DNA from: Cheiracanthium punctorium
Taxonomy: Eukaryota; Arthropoda; Arachnida; Araneae; Cheiracanthiidae
Direction: 5' to 3'
DNA length: 64,000 nt
NCBI GenBank assembly: GCA_038373885.1
Contig: JAWZYV010018244.1
Location: 558,001 to 622,000 of the forward strand
Part shown: positions 22,826 to 34,096 of the stretch, piece by piece
Position numbering within the stretch: position 1 is the first letter of the stretch
How the letters are laid out: the number at the start of each line of letters is the position of its first letter
Translations under genes and position numbers: made by a program
Notes under the pieces: generated by a model
The model's input: the letters and a program-made list of their open reading frames with translations, nothing else
The model's database searches: none
Told to the model about the DNA's origin: nothing

Positions 22826-25370
22826 ACACTAGATAGAACAATTTTGATGCTTAGTTGAAAACTGTGTGTCTAAAACTCTGTTGTTTTGAAATTTTATTTT
22901 ACTACTTTGATATTTAGACCTGACCTCAATCGATGGTTTTTAACCCTTCATTCCTAGGCTACAAGTATTTCCAAAACCTCAGAGTCCTTAGGAATTGCCC
23001 AAAATTTCATCTCCCCTGTTGAAAAATTTTGATCTCTTTTAAGGATGATCAGTAACCAAGTTGTTCTCGTCTTTTCCATATATATGTGAACAGCTAAGAA
23101 TGACTCATTATTAGAGCAGGTTATGGCAAGTTAGTTAATGGCAAGTGCAAAGAACAGTGTTTGAGCGATGACGTCCATTCACTCCCTGCAAAGTCGTAAA
23201 AAGGGAAGCTAACAATACATATAATTCACTGTTAAACAAAAACAGTCTTTGCCTTGTGCGTCTCAGATTCTGTATACTGATGTGAGATACCTTATGATTG
23301 ATTTAAATAATGCTGGGTTGCGGGAGTGTAACATAGACATCAAGTGACCAGGAATCCCAAGTGACTATCTCATGTGCCATTGTGAAAGGTTCTTTTGTTC
23401 TGACGTTTGGATTTCTACCCTGTTGAATCTGTTCTGGGAGATTATTATCTACATTTGGACATTTCCTCTTCCTATAAAAATACACCAGTTTTGAACATTT
23501 AGGAATGGTGGAAGAATTTCTTGGAAATACTGTAGTCTTTCTAAGCAGGCTTCAAAAGCTTAACCCACTGAAATTGCTATTGCTGCTTGGTCGTACTTTT
23601 CGGGTGAAGTGCGAGTGTGATTCATTTGTTCTCTGTCTAGCAGGATACGTCCACCGGGATGGTGGAAATTTTACGATAGGCCAGTCACTTTGTCATATAT
23701 ATAATGAACATGTTTGTTCAGAATAAAATTTAAAAGATCTGCCCTTTACTTATATTTCCCAGGCCAGTGTGATCAGTTGTATCCGGTGCTGCTGTCTAGC
23801 ATTTGTGTGTAGAATTTAATTTAAATGCAGATATTATGGCCTCAAGAAAGCAGTCATTCAGTTTTATTTTAGGTAATTATTTTGTGAAAATTTCAAAAAA
23901 TGACAATTTTAATAGTGAGAACGAAAGCACAAATCATCAGAAAGAAATCATAGATGTACAGCCCCAGAAAAAGCTATTTCAAGAGGAACAGCACTCACAA
24001 AATATGCATGCATCACTGGCAGGTAGTTCATAAGATGTGCATAATTAGACGGCAATACAATGATATCATTAGGGAAAAAAAGAGGTATGATTTAAATTAA
24101 TTTTTTCAGACATTGTTTTTCCTATGAAGAGTAAGTCAGAGCAGATTTGAGTATTTTATATTATCAGAAATTCACACACCTTTCTTGAAATTCGATAAAG
24201 TAATACTATAGGTAGGCAGAAAAATAAAATATACCAGCGACATGTAAAAAATCGTGCAAAATGTCGCCAAGCTTGGACAACTGTACCCGAATTATTGAAT
24301 TTGCATTAAGTTAGCCCCCCCCCCCCTTTACCCTATCCCCACTGGCTACTTTAATCTACAATTCTTAATTGCTTAAGTAAAAATTCTTATTGAAACAGAT
24401 TAAGATAACTATATTGCCAAAACAAAGGCAAGGAATTAAACAAAGAAACAATATCATGCCCTTATAACAGTTTGGAAGGTACAGCTTGGGTATTTACCAC
24501 TACGGCAAGATGAAGTATTTCACGGTGCTTACGCCAATCTGACAAGGATTATGCATAAGAGTACAAGAACTGTTTTAATGGCAACCTTAATGGGAAATGA
24601 TTATTGATTATGTGCATGCGAAAATTGCCTAAGAATTAAAAGTCGCCATTGTTGGCAAATATTCAAGCTTTCCCATTCGGAGATACAAGCAACAAGTTAT
24701 TCTGGTAGTTTATGTGCTTTCTGAAATGAACAATTTATCTTACTACTAAAATGAACGCCAACGCTATGAAATGCAAGCAAATTTTACCCCAACAAGTATT
24801 GAAATGTGATTTTAAAAAGATGTGTGTGTAAAAAATTAAACATATTTGATTTAATTAAGAGCTAATAATTGTTGAGGATTTGGATGTTGGAAATATTTAA
24901 GAAGGCGCTTTAAGTTATATGAATATCATGAAATGGATTTTATGATGTGTATTTGCATACTCACAACTTTTCTATTCTTAAACAACTCAAGACCACAAAT
25001 AATTACAGAGGAATTTTGATCGCAATTAGTATGTAGTTATTGCAGTATATCTAAGCATAGACTTTCCTATTTAAAATTTGCCTCTTAAATCGAATCGATA
25101 ATAAACAACTAGACAGTGTTGCCAGATCTGTTGTGTGCGGTAAAAATTAATCTATTCATGCAAGTTCTTTAGAATGATCATTATTTTTCAGGATGATCGT
25201 GATCACCTGTCCTTTCACAGATTGGTTTCGACAGGATTCGGTTCATTTAGAATGAATCGGGGCCTTCGCTATTAGTAATGGGCCTGCGCGTGTATTTCGA
25301 TGAGTCATCCAAAGAGGCCTACGGATGCTCGCGTCTTCCCATATACAGCAAGCAATTTTTAAGCTTTCCG
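22826..25370. other. gene-free stretch with unassigned frames
   Basis: The - strand frame at 23303-23485 (beginning MYFYRKRKCPNVDNN) has ordinary amino-acid composition and may be a fragment of a transposase or retrocopied gene, but I recognise no family. The + strand frames at 23505-23726 and 23803-24033 are likewise unassigned. A C-run is at 24307-24321. The rest is AT-rich. Confidence 0.3.
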
Positions 25371-26344
25371 ATGCTTTAAAACGTTATTAAATGTAGTTTT
25401 AAGTAGTGATTGTGTTACTAATTCAAGTACGAACTCATTAACAGTTTCTTTACTATGATACACGCGGACATTAAAGTAAATAGATGCATGTAATTTGAAG
25501 GAAAAACAAAGTAGTGCTCACTCTCATGATTCATTATTTTAGCTTGAATTTTAATATACATGAAAAAATTAAGCTGACTTTTAGTATACATTAAAGTAAA
25601 CGAATACACAAATGATACAGACGTTTTTATGCATTTCTTTATACTGAATGTTTAAGTTTCACATTTTCAAAGCAGTTACAACCATTATTACTTTTAAAAT
25701 AAATTTAACTAGTAGTTATTAAATTTTCATTTATTAAATATTGTTCGGTTAATATATTAACAAAATATATGACGAGGAGCTGAAATAGAATTTAAAATAT
25801 TTGATATTTACAATTCACGTATACAAAATTTAAGTACTGATATACTATTTAATTTTTAATCTTTAGTAAGGCGTAGGCATCAGAAGAATTTTTGCTATAA
25901 TTATAAGTACAACCTGTGCACTGCAAGTCCTTGGTATTTACATGAAAAATAATGTAAATTAATTTCACGAGAAACATTTAGAATGAATTACAAAATAAAG
26001 GGTGTTCCATAAATAGTAGTACGAACTTAAAGGGGAGATAATATATCAAAAGGATTAAGAATAACGTAACAGTGTATGATAAAACACGTTTGTTAACTGT
26101 TTTTATTTTGGTTAGTTCAAATGAGTTTATTTATCGAAAATTTTACCATTCGAAATGAAAATGATTTATAATTTTCAGTGTTAGTTCCATATATTTTTTC
26201 TTCTCCAAAGAAAAAATATAAATTTTAGAAAACCATACTAGGAAATACCACTAATATTCCAACACCTTTTTTTTAAAGTTATTATTAACTGGCGATTGAA
26301 AACAAATGTTTTCGTCCCTGCATTGCTGTATATTAGGGTTATAG

Positions 26345-26380
<36 letters not shown>

Positions 26381-26897
26381 CTGCTCCACGGACTTTGAAT
26401 ACAAATTAAGATAAACTAACAGCTCTAGGACTTGAAAAATTTCAAGATCCCTTTTCACAAGTTGCGCTAAACACTGTAGTAAACTAAAAACAAACGATCT
26501 CTGAATTAATTACTTTTTATTACAGCCATTATCTAAATGGAACTTTGAATTTGAGTATGATGAACGCTTATACAAAATATTAACTTCAATTTAAGTTTCT
26601 ACATAAACATGTGCAAAAATTAATAACATATTTTACAGTACTTCTGCACTGAAACCAATATCACACATTTAGTTGCATTTATAATAAATGATAAATGACA
26701 TTTTCAACTGAAAGATTTAAACAGATAAGAATGTCTAACTAGTATTACAACGCACGCTTATTTACTAGAATAATAAACTACCCAAGTTAAACGATTTCAG
26801 ATTAAAATGATTTATAAATAACACATGAATATTAATTCACAAAACATGCTTTATATCCTATAAATTTGTAGAATTTCTAAATACAAGTGTACACTTA

Positions 26898-27170
26898 CCT
26901 TTACATTCAGAACTTAAAGTTCGAATTCTATGATTGAATTCGTTGATTTATTTCCATAAAAAAAAGCGCAATCTTCAAAAAATTATTACCTACATCTAAA
27001 ACACCTTGTCATTAAATCATTATGACAAAACTATAACAAAATTGTTTTTTAATTATAAAATAAATTAACGTTTGTAATCCCAAATCACATACAATCGAAC
27101 AGCGCAAATGTAAATATTAGGCCTCAATGTTTCACTCATTTCTTCCGGTGGCAACGAAGAAGCAGGCCCG
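26898..27170 (-). promoter_or_regulatory. candidate leader exon and promoter region
   Basis: On the - strand GAATGTAAAG is followed by GTAAGTG, a strong 5' splice site, at 26897/26898. The same site occurs in copy B near 36240. Upstream lies CCGGAAG (ETS-like) near 27145. The securin-like gene needs a non-coding first exon to the right of 20298, so this is one candidate, without transcript evidence. Confidence 0.25.
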
Positions 27171-27200
27171 GTTGCTAATAACGATGGCCCCGCTGTGAGT

Positions 27201-27270
27201 CTTGGTACAGCCGAGGCCTCCGAGAGAGGAGAAAGAATCTTTCTCCTCTCTCGGAGGCCTTGGTACAGCC
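27201..27270. repeat. palindrome with 22-bp arms inside a 12-bp direct repeat
   Basis: Positions 27215-27236 are exactly inverted at 27238-27259 around one base. CTTGGTACAGCC occurs directly at 27201-27212 and 27259-27270. The structure is absent from copy B, so it arose after the duplication, probably by template switching. Confidence 0.75.
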
Positions 27271-27292
27271 CTCATAGCCGATCAAGAAATTG

Positions 27293-28344
27293 CCCAGATA
27301 GCACAAACTTGTCCAGAACACGTCTAGAAGACGTCATATAGACAAGCTGACATGTCCATTAAACATCCAGGAATCACCCAATTCTCGTCCATTTTACGTC
27401 AATATGGCACTATAGGACGCCTATATGACGTCTTATAGACATGTATATGGACGTGTTTGTCTATTTATAGACCTTTTACGGTCGAATCCTGGACATCAAC
27501 AAAAACCATTTAATAATTTTTAGCTAATTGTATGTAACGATTAATTTAAATTTATCGTTACATCTTAATAACGAATTTTGTAAAAATATTCGTACCAATC
27601 ATTTTTTTTTTAAACCAACCTTTAAGTACTTGCCCCGCTTCAGATTCGAACCCTTGATCATTTTCTTCGCAGTAGAGTGTGCTAACCACTATACGCAGCG
27701 ACACCCGCTCTGTTGCGTCAAAATGCTGAAGTAAAGATTTTTTTAGTTTCGGACTGGGAACTTAGAAAAAAATATGCAGCTATTCGTTTTTGGATGTTGA
27801 GTCACTAGAGAATTTTCTTTTTTTTTTGCATGTGGATATGAGTTTCTTTTTACACAATACCGCTTTTATAGGAAATAATAATACATAAAAAGTATTTTAA
27901 ATTTCAAAAGTTCCTCGACAAAAAAAAAAAAAAAAAAAAAAAAACCTCTAGAATGTAAAAAGTTTTTAAACTTTTTGGGGGTAAAATGTAATATCAATAA
28001 AAACATAAAGTATGATAAATTCATGCGTCGTAAGTACAGTATTGAGTAAAATGAAAATCAATGACAAAAAAGTAACTTTTCCATATTTTGTCCATTTCTG
28101 GACTTATACACACATCCATTTTATGTCGTATCACTGACATAGTGTGGATCATCTGGAATACGTCCATTAATGGACTTATTCTGGATATTCTAAGTCTAGT
28201 TTTGGTCTATTCATGGACATAATCTGGATTTTCCAGATTATGTCCATAAATAGATGTCTTATGGATGTCTATGTATAGACATGGATGTATTATGGATGAA
28301 TTGGATCAGAAATAGACATAAAATGGACAAGTGTGTTATCTGGG
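27293..28344. mobile_element. TIR element with dense GTCCA/GTCTA motifs, copy A
   Basis: The left end CCCAGATAGCACAAACTTGT continues CCA; the right end is its inverse with a 2-nt gap and one change. Both ends carry about 23 copies, counted by eye, of the pentamers GTCCA/TGGAC and GTCTA/TAGAC in both orientations, like subterminal transposase sites. The centre holds a tRNA-like segment (27620-27710) and an A-run. No coding capacity. The superfamily is not recognised; no target duplication could be fixed. Confidence 0.6.
27620..27710 (-). other. tRNA-derived sequence inside the TIR element
   Basis: On the - strand GCGTATAGTGGTTAGCAC matches a tRNA D-arm region (A box), and GGTTCGAATCT matches the B box, 45 nt later. 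The stems do not all pair, so it is a tRNA-derived relic rather than a working tRNA. The same segment is present, more mutated, at 37780-37870. Confidence 0.55.
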
Positions 28345-28354
28345 TGGCAGCACC

Positions 28355-28368
28355 GTTGCCATGGCAAC
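28355..28368. promoter_or_regulatory. perfect palindromic X-box (RFX site)
   Basis: GTTGCCATGGCAAC is the full palindromic RFX-family consensus. It recurs at 38505-38518 in copy B. About 90 nt downstream lies GTGCGCATGCTCAG, which resembles an NRF1 site. Binding is inferred from motif only. Confidence 0.4.
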
Positions 28369-28944
28369 GAGTTTGTAAGCAGTCTCTCCGGCATAGGGAG
28401 TTAGTAGCTAAGTATAGAGATACTGAACTTCGTAGAGATACGACACGGTCTTAGTGCGCATGCTCAGAAATTCATCCACCACAGAAAAATCATCCAAACT
28501 ACGGCAACCCGTTTTCCCTCAGTTGGCCGTTACTCGCGAAGCAGGCGAGTTTTATTTTCCGCGAAGCATGCATAATATCGTACAATATGGATGCAATGAG
28601 TACGGAGAAATAACTACAGTGCAGCAAATTAAAGTGCTGTCACATAACGATGTATTATTATTCCCCTTACATTTTGTCTGTTTGTTTGTTTTTGTTTATT
28701 AATTCATATTTGTAGTACATCATTCGTAAAACCCTTACTTTATATGAATATTGGTATTGGTTGATTTTTAAATAATGGAAAACTGATTTTTTTTTTTCTT
28801 CAAGCATGCTTCCTATAATGTTGTTGTAGAAGTAAATTGTGATTAAGTTCACATGAATAACTTCATTTGTCAGTTTTAAATGTATACAAATACATATATT
28901 TTTGCTGAACAATTCTACTTTTCTTTCTTTCTCAATGTTGTTAA

Positions 28945-29220
28945 CCTTTTACAGATCACATTCAGATCCAGGCATATTTTTTATCAGTTCTTTTCCATAT
29001 TTTGTCTTCTAATGCGTTAGTTAAAGCACATTAGTTATTTAAATGGGGGAAATTTTAATACAATTTTCATTCTGTTTCCAATTGGGAGCATGGGTCATTT
29101 CTGATTACAATTTACATTGATTTCAAAAACTGATAATACTGATGGATAGTTTAAATGATAGGTGAAATATTAAGAATTAACAGAAGATTTATTTTTAAAT
29201 TTAATATTTGGTAAGTTTTA
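28945..29220. mobile_element. piggyBac-type MITE, truncated copy
   Basis: TTAA followed by CCTTTTACAGATC starts the copy, and the sequence then follows 14066-14345 (shared AAATGGGG and TGAAATATTAAGAAT blocks). The right end is missing. Confidence 0.6.
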
Positions 29221-29448
29221 AGGTTACTTCGTTAAAAAATCTAACTCGGTGAATTAAGTGGGTTTGTCAGGAACGTGACTTCTTAAATTAAAAATAGCGT
29301 GAGATTAAAACTACCGTGTTTACTCGCGTAGTAGTCGTCCTCGCATTATAGTCGCACCCCTGTTTTGAAGCAGAAAAAAATCGTCAAAATATTTTTCCTA
29401 CATAAAAGTCGCAGCCACGTATTTGATCTTCATTTATGTCTGTAAAAA

Positions 29449-31989
29449 TCTTATAAATAAAAATGAAATTCTGTTTGCTTGTTTGTTTGTTTGTTTGTTT
29501 GTGGATTTGATTCGTATACAAATCCACAAAAATGGACCTATCGGCCTGAAATTTAGCACAGATATGTAAAATAATATAGAATAAATCACAGTCCACTTTA
29601 AAACTTTGAAAGTCCACCCGTTCCCGGAATTTCAGAGATTTTTTATGCTCTTCACGCAAAAATCTTTCCGTAATTGTAACCCCTGTAGTGAAAAAAGTAT
29701 GAAATAAGGTTCCTGGTTGCCATGTGTGGCGATTTTGCCGAATAAAATGTCGTTCGTATACAAATCCACAAAAATGAACCTATCGGCCTGAAATTTAGCA
29801 CAGATATGTAAAATAATATAGAATAAATCGTAGTCCACTTTAAAACTTTGAAAGTGCACCCGTTCCCGGAATTTAAGAGAATTTTTATGCTCTTCACGCA
29901 AAAAGCTTTCCGTAATTGTAACCCCTGTAGTGAAAAAAGTGTGAAATAAGGATCGTGGTTGCCATGTGTGGCGATTTTGCCGAATAAAATGTTTTAAATT
30001 CTCAAAGTAAAAATAAAAGAATAATAATGATTTTTTTTTTGTTAGTTTATATTCGTCAGGTTATTTTTTTTTAATTATAATATCGTGTGCATGGGAAATC
30101 AGAGCAGGAATGTAATGCTTTACACGCAAAACAATAAGAATTGAAGATTTCCGAGGCTAATGTGTAAATTCTTTTAGTTTGGCGAAAAAATAAAATGGCT
30201 GAAATATGGATTTTGAGTAAGTGAGTTCTAGCGGTTTGCACAGTTTTCGGCTTTGCGCAATTTATTGAGAGCTTAAGGAAATAGATTTTTGGAAACAAGT
30301 GCAAAGGTTTTATTAGAATACAGCGTTAAATTTTAATGATCCGTGAAGAAATAATGCAGTTATTAAGGGATTTCAAGCGATCTAACTTCAGAATTCTCGC
30401 CAATTGAGTACATTGATTTAAGTTGGGGGAATTCCGCCAAATTTCAGAAAATTGAAATCTTCTCATTTAGTACATCGGAGTAACGATGAATAAAACACAT
30501 TATAGTTGATAATTTAAAAAAAAAATCGGCTGTATTAAGGGATTCAAATTTTCAAATAACTCTCTTTGGCTACTCTTTGGCGGTCGAACCATTTCCCATA
30601 TTGATTGCTGCTAAGTCAATGCTTCGAATGATTCCCTGAAAAAACTCTTGCAAAATGGCGTATGTTGGCACTTTGGCGAGGCTTAGATTTGAAACTGGAT
30701 TTTATTTGAGACTGGTATATATAATAACACTGGTTATAGATAAAAATGAATGTTGGTATGTGTTTATGAGGTTGAAAAACTCCAGAACCGTTGAGCACCG
30801 TTGCACGATGAAATTTGGTTCACCTAAGTCTTTTATGATGGAGAAGGTTTTTATGCTATCCGTTTTCCTTAACTTGCCACTTGGTGCCGCAGCACAACGT
30901 TGAATTCTATTCCGTTTAGCCGTTTGCTATGCGAATATCGTCCAACTGATTTCGATGAAATTTGGTACACGCGAATATTAGAACACGGAGAATATTTTTC
31001 ACTATTCATTTTGCTGTAACTTGCCGCTAAATGGCGCTGCAAAGCATCAACTTCTATACCGTTCGACCGATCGGCATAAAATTTTTTATACTTACACATT
31101 TGAGCACGAAGAATATATTCTAACTGCGTTCCTTTTGATGTTACTCCCCACTAGATGACACTGCAATGCATTATTATTTTAACTCGCCACTAGATGACGC
31201 TGCAGCAGGCCAAATTCTTGACCATTCAAACGGTCGCTATGAAAATCAGTATACATAGCTATTTGAACAATGAGAATATTTTGGCGTTATCCATTTTGCT
31301 ATAACTCGCCACTTGATGGCGCTGTAGCAATTCATTACTTTAATTAACTACTAGATTGCCCTGCAGTGTATCACTTCTTGACTGTGCAAATGATCGTTAT
31401 GAAAATTGGTATGCATAGATAGTTGAACACGGTCGCTATGAAAATCAGTATACATAGCTATTTGAATAATGAGAATATTTTGGCGTTATCCATTTTGCTA
31501 TAACTCGCCACTTGACGGCGCTGTAGCAAATCATTACTTTATTGAACCACTAGATAGCCCTGCAGTGTATCACTTCTTGACTGTGCAAATAATCGCTATG
31601 AAAATAGGTATACATAGATATTTGAACACGGGGAAGAGTTTGGCGCTATCCATTTTCCTATAACTTGCCACTAGATGTCGCTTCAACACATGAACTTCAG
31701 GACTGTCCAGCCGATGGTCATGAAAATTCGTATACAGCGATACCTGAATGCGAAAAATATTTTCGACGTATCCGTTTTGCTAAAACTCGCCACTAGATTG
31801 CGCTACGCCGCATGGCCTTCTGCACCGTACAAACGATTGCCTTGCAATTCGGTATGCATGATTATTGGACACAATATAACGCGATATCCACTTTGCTATA
31901 TCTGTTTATTACAATGAACAGTAATCACCACAAATCGTAATATCAAAAAGTCCATTCATTCCCGTGCGAAGAACGGGTACTTCAGCTAG
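29449..31989 (+). mobile_element. non-autonomous Helitron, 2541 bp
   Basis: Starts TCTTATAAATAAAAATG after an A and ends GCTAG before a T, with a CCCGT/ACGGG stem-loop (31961-31977) nine bases before the terminal CTAG. These are the Helitron rules: TC start, hairpin, CTRR end, insertion in AT, no target duplication. Inside are two tandem copies of a 243-bp block (about 29510 and 29753) and then a long array of diverged units. No Rep/helicase coding is present. Confidence 0.7.
30640..31900. repeat. diverged tandem array inside the Helitron
   Basis: The motif AACTYGCCACTWGATGRCGCTG recurs, with changes, near 30873, 31018, 31183, 31303, 31503, 31662 and 31785. It alternates with CGGTCGCTATGAAAATCAGTA-like text. 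Two units (31200-31420 and 31430-31620) are very close, showing recent local duplication. Confidence 0.6.
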
Positions 31990-32220
31990 TATTACTATAA
32001 AAAGAAAAATGCCTCTTTTTTGTGTGTAACTGACGAAAGGACTATTTAACATACGGCAGATAATCTGCAAGTATTTGGTAACTTAGTAATTTTATTATAA
32101 TACCAGTAATGTTTTTAAGATAAGAGTGTAGAATATTGTGTAGTGTATTTCCACGCATAATAGTTTAATTTCTCCAAGAAAAATGGCAAAAAAGTGCGCT
32201 TATTACGCGAGTAAACACGG

Positions 32221-34002
32221 CATGCCATAAAATTTACGTCATATCAAAGTAAATTCGCAAAGAAACGATATTAAAGTAAACTATTTTCTTCTGCCGAAAC
32301 ATGGAGGATTTAAATATTTAAATTGTGCATTTACGGGGAAGAAACGAAGATGAAAGTAATAGGTATTATTAGTAGATTTGTTGCGATAATATGGGTTAAA
32401 GCACAATATGCCGTTAGAATATACAGAAAGGGGCACGTGCTCCCAATTTTGCGTCAAGATCTTTTTATTTTCAATATATGCTTTGAAATTCAAAAGGAAC
32501 CATCGATAGAAGAAAAGTCCCCCCAAATCTTTCCTGTGCCTCCCCCCCCAAAAAAAAACCCCGTAAAAATCAGTCACACTACACCAAAGGACCATTACAA
32601 GTACAAAAAGCAAAAATTGTAAAGTAAATAGTAAATATTCAATTACACCTCAATAACACATACATTTTTGAACAGCTTAATAACTTCTTCATAGAGTACT
32701 TAAAACAACTCATGCCAGTAAATATTTTTCAGAGACTGATATCTAGTGAGCTACGATTTCAGAAAGATATTGCTATATCTAAATATTTATAACTGAAACT
32801 GAAACATTTTGACTCAAAGCGAAAAACTCGGATGAAACGCGCCGAGTAAAAGGTAGCCAACAGCAGTTTGGCGTCTGTATTCTTTTCGCCAAATGCAGTC
32901 CGGCGCAATCATGGAAAAAAGTACAACAAAGCTTTTGAAGGATTTTTTAATTAATTTAAAGCATGATATGCGCACATATAACATAAATAAATATTAAAAC
33001 AATATTATTGTAAAGTTCAAACAAGGAAAGTGTAAGATAAGACTTAAAATTCAAGCTTCCGATGGCAGCTCGAAAGCGAAACTACGTAAATAATCGCTTC
33101 AAAATAGTAGTTAATTTCGGACTTCTAGTTAAAAAGTGATTTTTATGCATTATGTAAGTATTTCAGATTAGGAAAATCGAAAGGAAAAACATAAGACTGA
33201 TTATTTAATGCTTAGATACAGCAGTTTTTCCGAAGTCACTCCGTTTCACATGCTAACTCTACGGAAGATTTTCATCCATAGCCCGCGGCGGCTGATTCTC
33301 CGCTTCAGCCAATCAGAAATTATTTCACTCGTGTCGGGTCTCTGACGAAGTATAGGGTCTCTAGCTAAGTACAGCTGATGAAAGATTTTCAAACGACGGC
33401 TGCAGTAAATTCGACTGACTGATTGGCTCGAGAAGTGAGGGAGGGGTACGGAGAATATATGTTCGGAAAACTCTCGACTTTATATTGCTGAATTTATCAA
33501 GAAGGTAAGCCTGGATAGACGCTTATGAATGGACAATTACCCATCAAAGCAGTAGTGTTTTTAAGTAAGCAAGAACTGGCATTTAGAGGACATGGCGAGT
33601 GAGAAAATTCTTGAAACATGGGAAATTTTAAAGAGCTTTTAAAATTATTGATATCTGAATTAAAACGCCTTTTTATGAGGACATCACTGACCGATTCGCA
33701 AGTTTAAAAGAAAGGAGGATTGATTTGACTTATAAAAAATAAGTAAGTTTTCTTTTTTTTCTTTCTTTCTTTCCTTCTGAAGTTATCGTTACAAAAGAAA
33801 ATTCTAAGAAAACTTCGAATCAGACATTTTATGAAAGTAAAATAGGATCTCTTGCATTTTTTATGTAATTTCTTTTTCCTCGGTGAGGGCTTAATCCGTT
33901 TTCGAATTCAGTAACAAAGATTTTCCATTCCTGTGGGGAGGAAGGGGGGGGAGCTCATATGCTTCCGGCTGCACTAACAGTTTTGATCACGGGCCGCCAC
34001 TG
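32221..34002. other. gene-free stretch between the duplication copies
   Basis: AT-rich. A less AT-rich part at 33280-33510 has inverted CCAAT boxes (GATTGGCTCGAG near 33420; AGCCAATCAG near 33307) and GAAG followed by GTAAGC near 33504, so it could be a promoter with a short leader exon; this is speculative. GGGCCGCCACTG ending at 34002 resembles a hAT right end and touches the left edge of duplication copy B. Confidence 0.3.
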
Positions 34003-34096
34003 GTGCTTTCAAACGTTATTTAATGTAGTTCTAAGTAGTAATGGTTTTACTAATTCAAGTACGAACTCATGATTAATTTGTTTGCCATGATACATA

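Larger units (their letters stand above)
25371..28901. repeat. segmental duplication, copy A
   Basis: Collinear with 34004-39051. The older part (25371 to about 27192 against 34004 to about 36508) is diverged but alignable by shared blocks, such as the stretch around TAATTTGAAGGAAAAACAAAG, ACTTACCTTTACATTCAG and AAGCAGGCCC. The right part (27293-28901 against 37131-39051) is nearly identical, and the last 590 bp or so show no difference that I can see. Copy A lacks the Tc1 and Harbinger insertions found in copy B. Confidence 0.8.
29314..32220. mobile_element. TIR element of about 366 bp, split by a Helitron
   Basis: The left end CCGTGTTTACTCGCGTAGTA is inverted at the right (complement CCGTGTTTACTCGCGTAATA). 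The left flank is TA; the right flank is CA, perhaps a mutated TA. Taking out the nested 2541-bp Helitron leaves about 366 bp. Likely a Tc1/mariner-related MITE, but the superfamily is uncertain. Confidence 0.6.

Noticed and set aside
28254..28702. Frames of 66 and 82 codons duplicated at 38404-38852
   Set aside because: Conserved only because the DNA block is nearly identical; the first crosses the transposon end, and neither shows a domain.
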